Assembly: GCF_027891095.1 (NCBI RefSeq)
Contig: NZ_JAQIIO010000001.1
Coordinates: 1-64,000 of the forward strand
DNA length: 64,000 nucleotides
Direction: 5' to 3'
Origin: Aliiroseovarius salicola
GTDB taxonomy: Bacteria > Pseudomonadota > Alphaproteobacteria > Rhodobacterales > Rhodobacteraceae
The translations under genes and the position numbers were made by a program. Under the pieces are notes generated by a model. The model saw only the letters and a list, made by a program, of their open reading frames with translations. It was not told where the DNA came from and made no database searches. Positions 17,547-27,703 of this stretch are shown here, piece by piece; position 1 is the first letter of the stretch, and each line of letters opens with the position of its first letter.

Positions 17547-17729
17547 TCAGAGTTCGCTGATCTTTCTGGCCACCACCCAAGATGCGGGCAACCCCAGAAT
17601 AAAACCAATTATCGCTGAATAAACAATAGGTTGCCCAGTATCAAATCCAGTTACCAGCGCGGCAATAATCAAGATCCCGGCAAATGTACCTCCAAGCAGA
17701 AGGTAAATAACGGCGGTCAAACGGAACAT
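17547..17729 (-). CDS. Small two-helix membrane protein
   Basis: 60 residues from the ATG at 17729, chosen because GAAGGAAAG precedes it; an in-frame ATG at 17756 lacks this. Two hydrophobic helices (VIYLLLGGTFAGILIIAALV and IVYSAIIGFILGLPASWVVA) are followed by a short basic end. It resembles the next gene (IIGFILGLP against VVGFILGFP; WVVAR against YYVAR), so the two are paralogues. Such small proteins can carry misleading enzyme names in databases; no enzymatic domain is present here. Confidence 0.7.
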   Translation of the reverse strand: MFRLTAVIYLLLGGTFAGILIIAALVTGFDTGQPIVYSAIIGFILGLPASWVVARKISEL

Positions 17730-17802
17730 TGGCTTTCCTTCATGGCTATATATCAATTCCGCGAAGTCTTACGCCCCTGCCCGGCTCATTCCTTGATCTG
17801 GA

Positions 17803-17997
17803 TCAGTCGCCCATCATTGCCCGTGCGACATAGTAACTCACTGGAAATCCTAAGATAAACCCGACCACAGCGGCCCCAAGCAATGCCCACAACCCGGTCA
17901 CGCCAACCACCAATGCGCCGACCACAAACACCGATGCCACGGTTGACCCGATGATCCCGTAGAACGTCATGACAATCTTGAACAGCGGTGATTTCAT
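17803..17997 (-). CDS. Small two-helix membrane protein, paralogue of its neighbour
   Basis: 64 residues from the ATG at 17997 with a G-rich site just before it (an ATG at 18072 is less likely). Two membrane helices lead to VVGFILGFPVSYYVARAM. The similarity to the 60-residue neighbour, strand and closeness point to a tandem duplication. Function unknown. Confidence 0.65.
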   Translation of the reverse strand: MKSPLFKIVMTFYGIIGSTVASVFVVGALVVGVTGLWALLGAAVVGFILGFPVSYYVARAMMGD

Positions 17998-18128
17998 CTG
18001 CCCCCCTGTGACCGCAACGCCGAACGCTCGGCTCAGCAAAACTTTAAACTCTTTAACGAGGATCGGGGACAAATTTGCAAGTTTTCACCCCCCGAAAACC
18101 GAAACTTTAAACTTTTTCAAGGCCCCAG

Positions 18129-18608
18129 ATGTCCACAATCCTCCCACCCCTCTACATCCGCCTGACCGACGTGCGCCTCAACCTCACCGAAATGATCCGA
18201 CGCACCCTGAAGGGCGAGGAGCGCATGATCATCACACGCCACGGCAAACCGATTGTCGCGCTGGTCACGATCAACGAATTGCACCGGATCTGGGCTGATG
18301 AGGATTACGAGCTTTTTGGGCCGGTGAATCCCGAAACCGGCAAACGCTATGGCCGGGATTGGGTTGCCCGGACGGGGTGGAAACGCCCCCTGTCCGAACA
18401 AGAGGTGCAGGCGAAAGAAGACGCGCGCGAGAAAGAATGGGCGCGGCTGGAAGAGAAGATCAATTCATGGGGCCCAGAGGATCTGGACCCGGAACTGGCC
18501 GAGGCTGCGGCAAAGCGGAAACGGAAGGAGAAGGCGCGTGCGGATGCGGAGGAACGTGAGGGGGATGGGGAACCCGTGGGGCGCAAGCGCTGGTGGAGGT
18601 GGTGGTGA
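18129..18608 (+). CDS. Orphan Phd/YefM-type antitoxin-like protein with charged tail
   Basis: 159 residues. Residues 10-60 match the prevent-host-death fold: VRLNLTEMIRRTLKGEERMIITRHGKPIVALVTINELHRI. After that a roughly 100-residue tail is very rich in E, K and R (coiled-coil-like) and ends in KRWWRWW. No RelE, Doc or PIN toxin gene is adjacent; the next 1 kb is gene-free. It may be a solitary DNA-binding protein that has taken on another task. The N-terminal call is firm; the tail is unexplained. Confidence 0.7.
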   Translation: MSTILPPLYIRLTDVRLNLTEMIRRTLKGEERMIITRHGKPIVALVTINELHRIWADEDYELFGPVNPETGKRYGRDWVARTGWKRPLSEQEVQAKEDAREKEWARLEEKINSWGPEDLDPELAEAAAKRKRKEKARADAEEREGDGEPVGRKRWWRWW

Positions 18609-19233
18609 GTTGGGTCACCTGAGCAGGGGCAGCGCCCGACCCTGGGTGGGCATCGGTATCGGCGTGTATGGTGACTGGGTGCCGCTGTCGGACTGGTTGC
18701 GTGTGGTGCGAGGCAGAGGAAGCGCCCTCCCGCAGGGATGAGGAAGGGACAGTCGCTCCAGTGGAGCGGCGAAAGCCCTTACGAACGGGCGCTGCCCCTG
18801 CGGGGCGGGATAATGACGCAGAACAGCAACAAGTGCGCCCGTGATTTACTGCGTAATTCGCCGCCGCGCACTGGGGCAATTTCAATTACCCCCACATCTT
18901 GCACGACGGCAACAATATTGTGGATACACTCCGCCACCCCACAATATCTTGTTGATCCAGACCGGCCCGATCCTTATAGATCACCCTACAGGTGCTAGAC
19001 GCGGAATGCATACTGACGCAGCAAGCGGAGTTCGGGGGCCAGACGGCAAGCGGGCTCCGCTTCGCATTTGGGGCAACGCTTTTTCGATGTTGTGAGGGGG
19101 TAGAATAGGTAAAGGCGCCAGGTGCTCAGACGCGGTCTTTGCATTGGCCTTGCGGCCCCCTGACGCCTTCCTGAATTGGCTTTCCCGAAGGTCGGCCCAT
19201 TCAACGGTTCGGGTTCGAAAGAACCCTCCCCTG

Positions 19234-19393
19234 CCAGTTCCGATCCGGAGATCTTTCCCGGCGAACCAGTCCCGATCCGAAGACCTGTCCCGGCAAACCA
19301 GTCCCGATCCGAAGATCAGTTCCGGCGATCCAATCAAGATCCGAAAATCTCTCTTGGTAAACCAGACCGGACCCGAAGACCCTTTCCAGCCCA
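19234..19393. repeat. Five imperfect tandem copies of a 32-bp unit
   Basis: Units start at 19234, 19266, 19298, 19330 and 19362, each beginning ccag or ccaa and sharing a central gatccgaaga-like core. Units 2 and 3 are the closest pair; 4 and 5 are diverged. The period is not a multiple of three, so it is not a coding repeat. There are no spacers, so it is not a CRISPR array. Confidence 0.85.
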
Positions 19394-19521
19394 CCTCAAC
19401 CCGAGGGCCTTGGTGTCCAGCGTGCCTTCCGAAGATGACCTGCTGTAAGAAGACTGTTGCACCGGGATGCGATTCCCTCAAGCAAAAATCTGCGAATTTC
19501 GCAAATTTCTTGGGGATAAGC

Positions 19522-19608
19522 TGTTGATAAACAACGGTTTTATTTGTGGAAAAACTGTGGACGCATGCCGAATCCCATCGTGATCCCAAGGGGTTGGGAT
19601 GTGGATAA
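19522..19608. promoter_or_regulatory. Cluster of DnaA-box-like sites
   Basis: TGTGGATAA at 19600-19608 is a perfect consensus DnaA box (complement TTATCCACA). TGTGGAAAA at 19545-19553 fits the relaxed consensus TTWTNCACA, and TGTTGATAA at 19522-19530 has one change. All three point the same way and flank an A+T-rich stretch just downstream of lepA. Confidence 0.45.
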
Positions 19609-19655
19609 CTCTGTGAAGGGAGGTGCAGGCGATTTTCCGGGAAACGCGCCTGCGA

Positions 19656-21455
<1,800 letters not shown>

Positions 21456-21491
21456 AAGAGGAGCGTATTATAGGGATTTGGGGATTGGTCA

Positions 21492-23057
21492 ATGGGTGAC
21501 ACGAAGCAAGCGCACCAAGACGAGTTAGAAATAGCCCAGAACACAGAGATTCAGAAGCTTGGTTGGTTATCTTCATATTCAAGGCAGATTTTGTTGGGTA
21601 GACACGCTTTGAGGTCTTTCTATGTGCTTTCTGATCAAATGGCGCAATATGAAGCTAAATCCGTTTCAACGCTCTCTCATAACACTGCGGGTGATACACT
21701 TCGATTACTGCGCGCTCTAGTTGAGGTCCTAAGCGGTATCAACAAGACCACGTCCCGAATCTCCGCACCGTATGAACCAATCGATCGACCTGTGGTCTTT
21801 TTCTTAGGAGAAAGCCGCATCGGAAGAATGTTGTCTGTTTCAACTAGCCCCACTGATATGCCGGCAATTGCGCCTGGCACCGGTTTTTCTATCGACGGCC
21901 TTTCTACAAACAATAATGCACGCTGGATAAGTCAGTCTGTGCAAGAACCTGCAATAGGGATTCTGGCCTTCGAAACAGCCAAAGTCAGAAAAGGTATTGG
22001 CCTAAGTAATAAAGCGCTTGCTGACTCGCGCTGCGAACAACTGCTCCTCACCAAGCTTTGGCCCCTCGAACAGGGCAGGGTTTGGCAAGCAGGCGAGCTG
22101 TTCGCACCATTCAACTCAGCGCACAAAGGGGCGTTCAACTTCTGGGCTGACTGGTACCAAGGCTTCCTCGACGGCAAACCGCTCGATTGGGAACTGCAAC
22201 GCCGCGTGGCGCTAATCCCGGATGAGGACTGGGAAAATGGGCCGGAGCATATTGCGCAGAAGATTGAAGAGATCAAAGCCGCATATCTGGCAGAAAAGCT
22301 CCCCGTCGCAGAAGACCTTGCCTTTGACCAAGACACCTGCACCTTCCATACAGTCCCGCGCGTGATGGCCAAGCCCGACTTGCTGGGTGCAACCCTCAGT
22401 CAGGTTGAGGATGCGCTCGAGGATGTGATGGAGAATTACTCCAACGGAATCAATGAACGCTCAACCGAGTTTAAGAAGCTTTCTCGCACCTTCCGCAAAT
22501 ACGGCAATGACCCGCAACGGATCGAGATGGATTTCACAACGGTTCATGCGGGGCTGACGCGTCAGATTATCAGCGGCGAACTCCCCCCAAGCGAAGAGAA
22601 CCTCGCCCTGCAATCCGCTCTGGAAGAAGGGGCCAAAGCCGTGCGGGCGACCCACCCAGAGGTGGCCGAGAACCGACGTATATTGCAAGAGCAGAGCTTG
22701 CGGGAGTTGACCCCTGACGAGAAATCCACACTGGAAGAGGCACTTCCGGTCTTGCAGGCCATTTCTGATGAAGCATTGGCCGAGGAATGGGCGCAGGACA
22801 TTCCCGCGCTTACCAATGACAGCCTGATGCCCATACCAGATACAGCTCCGAGATTGCCCGGGGCAGACGAAGCAACGCGCATCTTCGGGCGCACGTCGAA
22901 GATGGCCATCATGATGCAGAAATATCCTGAAATCGTGGAGCGTATTCACAACAGCACAACCTATAAATCTGTAAAGTTGATCAAAGACGGTGCCACTGTG
23001 GTCGGTTGGGTTATGCTAATTGTTGGATTGGGATTGCGCGTTCTGGGTATCATCTAA
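21492..23057 (+). CDS. Unknown protein with a C-terminal membrane anchor
   Basis: 521 residues, divergent from lepA. It is soluble over most of its length; the last 20 residues (VVGWVMLIVGLGLRVLGII) are a single hydrophobic helix, so it may be tail-anchored at the inner membrane. The region 240-420 is acidic and helical, with several short coiled-coil-like stretches. No catalytic motif is evident. The 5' third is richer in A+T than neighbouring genes, which hints at acquisition. Function unknown; lepA adjacency alone says little. Confidence 0.65.
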   Translation: MGDTKQAHQDELEIAQNTEIQKLGWLSSYSRQILLGRHALRSFYVLSDQMAQYEAKSVSTLSHNTAGDTLRLLRALVEVLSGINKTTSRISAPYEPIDRPVVFFLGESRIGRMLSVSTSPTDMPAIAPGTGFSIDGLSTNNNARWISQSVQEPAIGILAFETAKVRKGIGLSNKALADSRCEQLLLTKLWPLEQGRVWQAGELFAPFNSAHKGAFNFWADWYQGFLDGKPLDWELQRRVALIPDEDWENGPEHIAQKIEEIKAAYLAEKLPVAEDLAFDQDTCTFHTVPRVMAKPDLLGATLSQVEDALEDVMENYSNGINERSTEFKKLSRTFRKYGNDPQRIEMDFTTVHAGLTRQIISGELPPSEENLALQSALEEGAKAVRATHPEVAENRRILQEQSLRELTPDEKSTLEEALPVLQAISDEALAEEWAQDIPALTNDSLMPIPDTAPRLPGADEATRIFGRTSKMAIMMQKYPEIVERIHNSTTYKSVKLIKDGATVVGWVMLIVGLGLRVLGII

Positions 23058-23088
23058 CCGGCACGGCGGAACGCCTGGCCACTCCCGA

Positions 23089-23151
23089 CCCTCCCCGTCA
23101 CACCAAAGGTGTGCCGTTGATAATTGGCATGCCTTCGGCATGACGGGAGGG
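23089..23151. terminator. Branched inverted-repeat structure between convergent genes
   Basis: Outer arms ccctccccgtca and tgacgggaggg enclose two inner hairpins (cacaccaaaggtgtg and gcatgccttcggcatg), giving a three-way junction. It lies between two convergent genes and probably ends transcription from both sides, though T runs are weak. Confidence 0.45.
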
Positions 23152-23260
23152 CGTTTTGCGACGTTTCAACAAACGATGGGTAGCGCGAGAAGAAGTGACA
23201 TCGCAAAGTGCGAGGGTTTCGACGCCCACCCAGGGTCGGGCGAGGCCCTTCCATCGCCCC

Positions 23261-23716
23261 TCACCCCATCGGCAGGCGGTTCCTTCGCACCATTGTCCGC
23301 AACGTAAAGCTCGACCGCATTCGGTTCACCCCGTCCACCCGCATCAGGTGGTTTTCCATGAACTCGTCAAAAGCGGTCAGGTCGGCCACCACGACGCGCA
23401 AAAGGATGTCGCGGGATCCGCTCATCAAATGGCATTCCATCACCTCTTCCATGCGGGAAATGGCACGTTCGAAGGCGGTGATTGCCTCGCGGCTTTGGCT
23501 TTCCAGTTCGACCTCGATGAACACCGTGACCGGCAGGCCAAGTTTGGTCTGATCGACCCGCGCGCCATAGCCGGTGATCACGCCGCTTTCTTCCAGTGCC
23601 GCGACCCGCCTTGCGCAGGGGGTCGGGGACAGGCCGACCGCTTCTGCAAGCTCCCCGAGTTTCTGGCGCCCATTCACCTGAAGGGCGGAAATGATGCGTC
23701 TGTCGGTGGCGTCCAT
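23261..23716 (-). CDS. Lrp/AsnC family transcriptional regulator
   Basis: 151 residues: a winged HTH at 1-60 (DATDRRIISALQVNGRQKLGELAEAVGLSPTPCARRVAALEESGVI) and an RAM ligand-binding domain at about 65-140 (VFIEVELESQSREAITAFERAI, MSGSRDILLRVVVADL). It is divergent from a leucine-dehydrogenase-like gene, with dyads in the gap, so it very likely controls that gene in response to an amino acid. Confidence 0.93.
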   Translation of the reverse strand: MDATDRRIISALQVNGRQKLGELAEAVGLSPTPCARRVAALEESGVITGYGARVDQTKLGLPVTVFIEVELESQSREAITAFERAISRMEEVMECHLMSGSRDILLRVVVADLTAFDEFMENHLMRVDGVNRMRSSFTLRTMVRRNRLPMG

Positions 23717-23753
23717 AAATTTTCTCTCGTGATTCTGGTTTTGACATCAGATT

Positions 23754-23793
23754 ATCACCAAAATTAGAAACCTTCACGCGTGAAATTGGTGAA
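23754..23793. promoter_or_regulatory. Probable Lrp-type operator in the divergent gap
   Basis: A perfect 12-bp palindrome, ttcacgcgtgaa (23773-23784), lies between the half-sites tcacca (23755-23760) and tggtga (23787-23792). It is placed between the Lrp/AsnC gene and the dehydrogenase gene, where the regulator would be expected to bind. Confidence 0.45.
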
Positions 23794-23838
23794 AATCCTC
23801 ACCGGGCCCCGGCTACCCTTGGGGAAAGGGAGAATTTC

Positions 23839-24888
23839 ATGACCATCACCACCATCCCGACGAGCAGCCATGAAGAGGTTGTGCGCGTCGAAGACAAAGC
23901 CACCGGTCTGGTCGGCTTTATCGCCATCCACTCCACCACGCTGGGCCCAGCGGCTGGCGGGCTGCGTATGCGGCCCTATGCCAGCGAAGACGACGCACTG
24001 ACCGATGTGAAACGCCTGTCCGAGGGTATGACCTATAAGAACGCGGCGGCTGGCCTGCCGCTGGGCGGTGGCAAGGCGGTGATCATGGGGGATCCGCGCA
24101 CCGAAAAGACGCCGGAACTGCTGCGTGCCTTCGGAAAGGCCGTTGAGGCCTGTCAGGGGCGCTATTGGACCGCCGAGGACATGGGCATGACCACGGGTGA
24201 CATGGCGGAACTGGCCAAGGAAACCCGCTATGTGGCGGGGCTGGCGGATGGTGAGTTTGCGTCGGGAGATCCCTCGCCGATCACCGCGCGCGGGATCTTC
24301 AACTCGATCCGCCGGGCGGCGCTGCATCAGTTCGACAACCCATCCCTGCGTGGGCGGACCATCGCCGTGCAGGGGCTGGGCAATGTGGGATGGAACCTGT
24401 GCTATCGCCTCGCCGCTGCTGGCGCCAAGCTGATCGTGACCGACATCAATCCCGAGCGGGTGAAGATGGCCGTGACCAGCTTTGGGGCAGAAGCCGTGGG
24501 GCTGGATGAGATCTATGCTGCAAAGGCCGATATCTTTGCCCCCTGCGCGATTGGTGGCATCCTGAATGCCGACACCATCCCGCAATTGCGGGTCGAGGCC
24601 GTGGCCGGTGGGGCCAACAACCAGCTGGCCACCCCGGAAGATGCCAAGCGCCTGCATGATCGTGGCATCCTCTACGCACCTGATTTCGTGGCCAATGGCG
24701 GGGGCATCATCAATGTCGCCACAGAGATCCTCGAAATCTCGGGTCGGGTGGATTGGGTCGACGACAAGCTCGCCGCGCTGGATGCCACCATGGATGCGAT
24801 CCTGTCCGAAGCGGCCCGCCGCAAGGTCAGCCCGGCGGATGTGGCACAGGATGTGGTCGGCCAGACGATCCGCACCAAGGCGGCCTGA
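23839..24888 (+). CDS. Leucine dehydrogenase-like Glu/Leu/Phe/Val dehydrogenase
   Basis: 349 residues. The glycine-rich active-site segment AAGLPLGGGKAVI carries the catalytic lysine K79, with K67 in TYKNAAAG nearby. A Rossmann motif GLGNVGW follows at about 179-185. Length and motifs fit the NAD-dependent leucine (branched-chain or phenylalanine) dehydrogenase branch, which reversibly deaminates amino acids to 2-oxo acids. Substrate choice cannot be fixed from sequence. Control by the divergent Lrp-type regulator is likely. Confidence 0.88.
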   Translation: MTITTIPTSSHEEVVRVEDKATGLVGFIAIHSTTLGPAAGGLRMRPYASEDDALTDVKRLSEGMTYKNAAAGLPLGGGKAVIMGDPRTEKTPELLRAFGKAVEACQGRYWTAEDMGMTTGDMAELAKETRYVAGLADGEFASGDPSPITARGIFNSIRRAALHQFDNPSLRGRTIAVQGLGNVGWNLCYRLAAAGAKLIVTDINPERVKMAVTSFGAEAVGLDEIYAAKADIFAPCAIGGILNADTIPQLRVEAVAGGANNQLATPEDAKRLHDRGILYAPDFVANGGGIINVATEILEISGRVDWVDDKLAALDATMDAILSEAARRKVSPADVAQDVVGQTIRTKAA

Positions 24889-24981
24889 CCCCACCCGCCA
24901 ACAGATGCCGCTATATTGCGCATGGACCTTGCAAGGGACCAGCGCTAGGCTCCGGTCAATAACCATTGGCCGGAGCTTTCC

Positions 24982-25953
24982 ATGCCTGACCAACTGCCCA
25001 TCCTGACGGTCACATTGAACCCGTCCCTCGACATGACCACCGAGGCCGACAAGGTCCGGCCCGAGGACAAGATCCGCTGTGATGCGCCCAGCCTTGATCC
25101 CGGTGGGGGCGGCACAAATGTGGCCCGCGCCATCAATATCCTAGGTGGTGAGGCAACGGCTTTTGTGGCGTTGGCCGGGTTTCGGGGCGATCAGATCGCA
25201 GCACTTCTCGCCCAAGAAAAAGTTCCGTTCGACCGGTTTGACATGCCGGGCGAAACCCGTCTTTCCCTTGCGGTCAGGGATCGGGCACAGAACACACAAT
25301 ATCGCTTTGTCATGCCTGGTCCCCAGTGGACACCGGTCGATGCGCACCACTGCCTGAAAGAAATCAAAGCTCGGCTGCAACCAGAGATGATGGTGGTGCT
25401 GTCGGGCTCCATGCCTCCGGGGCTACCCGATGATTTCACGACATCTCTGGCCACTCTGGTCGCCCAGCAAAAGGGCACGCTGTTGCTGGACACCTCCGGG
25501 GCTGCGCTGGTCCATGCGGCCCAGCAGGGGCAGGCGGATGACGGCGCGCACCAGATTTCGGTGCTGCGTCTGGCTCAGGCAGAAAGTGAAATGCTGGCCG
25601 GGACTGCCCTGATCAGCCTACGGAACGCTGCTGATTTTGCCTCAGGTCTGATTGATCGCGGAGCGGCCAAGATGGTTGTGCTCGGGCGTGGCGCGGACGG
25701 GTCGATTCTGGCCACACGAGAGGGCGCTCATTTGGCAAGTGGCCCCGATGTCCCGGTGCGCTCAAAAGTGGGGGCCGGAGACAGTTTTGTCGCGGCGTTC
25801 ACCTTGGCGCTGGCGAACGGGTGTCCGCCCGAAGATGCACTTGTGAATGGTGTTGCCGCCGCCTCTGCCGCAGTGATGACCGACGCCACCGCCCTTTGCA
25901 CCCGTCCGGATTTCGAGGCTTTGCATCCACAAATCAAACGCATTAATGTGTGA
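24982..25953 (+). CDS. PfkB family sugar kinase (1-phosphofructokinase-like)
   Basis: 323 residues. It opens with ILTVTLNPSLD, typical of hexose-phosphate kinases of the 1-phosphofructokinase/Pfk-2 type. It has the PGGGGTNVARA substrate motif (about 40-50) and the PfkB signature KVGAGDSFVAAF with catalytic base D267. It phosphorylates a sugar phosphate with ATP; fructose 6-phosphate or tagatose 6-phosphate are family options. It is a single gene, not in a PTS operon. Confidence 0.88.
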   Translation: MPDQLPILTVTLNPSLDMTTEADKVRPEDKIRCDAPSLDPGGGGTNVARAINILGGEATAFVALAGFRGDQIAALLAQEKVPFDRFDMPGETRLSLAVRDRAQNTQYRFVMPGPQWTPVDAHHCLKEIKARLQPEMMVVLSGSMPPGLPDDFTTSLATLVAQQKGTLLLDTSGAALVHAAQQGQADDGAHQISVLRLAQAESEMLAGTALISLRNAADFASGLIDRGAAKMVVLGRGADGSILATREGAHLASGPDVPVRSKVGAGDSFVAAFTLALANGCPPEDALVNGVAAASAAVMTDATALCTRPDFEALHPQIKRINV

Positions 25954-26111
25954 CCAGACACAATTCGGATCGGTGGTTCCATTCGCTGGATTCACCGCAA
26001 AAATTGCATAAAACCCGTTTTTGTGTTAAAATGAGAGCAATGAGCCCCCACCAATGGGGGCCAAATTTCGGGCCACAGCGCCCAGCAGTCGAGCAAAGAA
26101 GAGGCCGCCGA

Positions 26112-26420
26112 ATGAAACATCTGGTGATCACCTGCATCATGAGTGTCAGTGTTGTCGCGTCCACCCCCGTCTCGGCGGGGAGCATCCAGAAAGCCTGCCT
26201 GAGTGCGGATCGTTCATCCGCATCCCGCAATCTCTGTGGATGTATTGAGGATGTAGCAGGGGCTATGTTGAGCAGGAGCGAACAATCGCGCGTGGTTAAG
26301 TTTTTCAAAGATCCGCACAAAAGCCAGGAGCTGCGCCAGTCGGATCGTCGTACGGACGAGAAGTTCTGGCAAAAGTACAAACAGTTCGGCGAAGCTGTCA
26401 GCACCTACTGCAAAAGCTGA
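26112..26420 (+). CDS. Small secreted cysteine-containing protein
   Basis: 102 residues from the ATG at 26112. A signal peptide (MKHLVITCIMSVSVVASTPVSAG) is followed by a small helical domain with conserved-looking cysteines (KACLSADRSSASRNLCGCIEDVAG and the C-terminal TYCKS) and a KFFKDPHKSQELR segment. Related proteins occur widely in Rhodobacteraceae; database names for them are not informative. Probable periplasmic protein of unknown role. Confidence 0.7.
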   Translation: MKHLVITCIMSVSVVASTPVSAGSIQKACLSADRSSASRNLCGCIEDVAGAMLSRSEQSRVVKFFKDPHKSQELRQSDRRTDEKFWQKYKQFGEAVSTYCKS

Positions 26421-26435
26421 TCTTCGTGCTGCGTC

Positions 26436-26897
26436 TTACCGATTAAGGGACGTCAACAGACCACGGGACGCCGCTTCGACCAGATCCAAAGTCTGATCGA
26501 AATCGCGGGTGTAATAGGGGTCGGGCACGTGATCCATTCCGCTGTCCGGCGCGTAATCAGTGAAGATTTTAACCGGGGTGTTGCTGCCAGTCGGACGCAG
26601 CCGTTCGATATTCGCAACATTTTCGCGGTCCATGCCGATGATCAGGTCAAACCGATCAAAATCATTCCGCAGGAATTGGCGCGCACGCAGCGGTGCCAGC
26701 TCATATCCCCGCCCTCTTGCGGCCTGTTGCATTGGACCGTATGGAGGCGCGCCCACATGCCAGTCGGATGTGCCGGCGCTGTCGATCACAAGGTCCAGTT
26801 CCGGAGCCGATTGTGCGGCAATCGAACGGAACACGCCCTCGGCGCTGGGAGATCGGCAGATGTTGCCGAGGCAGACAAAAAGAACACGCGTGGTCAT
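26436..26897 (-). CDS. Low-molecular-weight protein tyrosine phosphatase
   Basis: 153 residues from the ATG at 26897; the longer frame to 27023 overlaps the divergent regulator gene and is rejected. The P-loop VCLGNICRSPSAEG has nucleophile C9 and R15 (Cx5R), and the general-acid loop VPDPYY is near residue 120. It hydrolyses aryl phosphates, classically phosphotyrosine; some relatives act on arsenate, but no ars gene is near. Confidence 0.92.
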   Translation of the reverse strand: MTTRVLFVCLGNICRSPSAEGVFRSIAAQSAPELDLVIDSAGTSDWHVGAPPYGPMQQAARGRGYELAPLRARQFLRNDFDRFDLIIGMDRENVANIERLRPTGSNTPVKIFTDYAPDSGMDHVPDPYYTRDFDQTLDLVEAASRGLLTSLNR

Positions 26898-27004
26898 TTG
26901 GATCTGATACCGGATCCCTCTGGCCTTGTCACCTGATCCGCAATAATGCGCCCATGCACTCGCCATGTGCTTGCAAACTTTAGAACCATCAAGATGATGA
27001 CCCC

Positions 27005-27655
27005 ATGAAACGTGCAAAACCATATGCCCAAACCTGTCCGATCTCCCGGTCGCTTGATGTCATCGGGAACCGATGGGGGCTTCATGTCCTGCGGGAGCTG
27101 CATGCAGGGCCCACATCCTTTGGTGAAATCAAGGCTGGGCTGCCCGGTATTGCCACCAATATGCTCTCATCCCGCCTGTCCGAACTGGTTGACGCCGGGC
27201 TGGTGCATAAGGCGGGGCGGTCTTATCGCCTGACCCCGTCAGGGATCAACACCCGCGGCATCCTGTTCGAGCTGGCCCGATTCGGGCGCCAAATGCCAAT
27301 ACCGGATGAGCCGTCAGAGCCGGAAAACAGCCGCTACCGCGCTGTATCGCTGGCGGGCGCAATCGAACGGGTAGCGACCCCGCAGACAAACTTGCGGGCC
27401 GAACTGGTGATTGACGGCGAGCCGTTCACGTTGATCGTCGCAGACCGGCATGTCTCGCTTGAAATGGGTCCCTTGCCCTTGCCGCCGGTGCGGCTGCGTT
27501 TCGCATGGGATGACGTGGACAGGGTCGCCGATGACATGGGCCGTTTTGCCGAATTTGCCGAAGCGCAGGGGATCGAAGCACAGGACCCGGCTGATGTGGC
27601 CGCCCTGCTTGACCTTCTGCAAAAAGCCATCGACTGTCTGGGCGGGCATCGCTGA
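27005..27655 (+). CDS. HxlR family transcriptional regulator
   Basis: 216 residues. The N-terminal HxlR winged helix is clear (CPISRSLDVIGNRWGLHVLRELHAGPTSFGEIKAGLPGIATNMLSSRLSELVDAGLV). A further roughly 100-residue C-terminal domain (121-216) is longer than the usual HxlR protein and resembles the SCP2-like extensions seen in some members. The sirtuin gene follows 48 bases downstream on the same strand. Confidence 0.85.
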   Translation: MKRAKPYAQTCPISRSLDVIGNRWGLHVLRELHAGPTSFGEIKAGLPGIATNMLSSRLSELVDAGLVHKAGRSYRLTPSGINTRGILFELARFGRQMPIPDEPSEPENSRYRAVSLAGAIERVATPQTNLRAELVIDGEPFTLIVADRHVSLEMGPLPLPPVRLRFAWDDVDRVADDMGRFAEFAEAQGIEAQDPADVAALLDLLQKAIDCLGGHR

Positions 27656-27703
27656 TCCCTCCAGACGGAACCCTGCGCTTGCCCGGACAATGAAGGGCAA
27701 GTC

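Larger units (their letters stand above)
18609..19655. other. 1-kb gene-free region with tandem repeats and DnaA-box-like sites
   Basis: No frame here is convincing; the frames present cross the repeats without a shared reading phase. It holds a 32-bp tandem repeat, an A+T-rich patch at 19496-19555 and several DnaA-box-like sequences (listed separately; also TGTGGATAC near 18919). Its length and content stand out in an otherwise dense chromosome and would fit an origin or other chromosome-maintenance site. Confidence 0.45.

Noticed and set aside
19234-19393. CRISPR array
   Set aside because: The 32-bp units are directly adjacent, imperfect and have no spacers; there are no cas genes.
23764-24993. 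409-codon minus-strand frame
   Set aside because: It is antisense to the leucine-dehydrogenase-like gene, whose motifs are complete.
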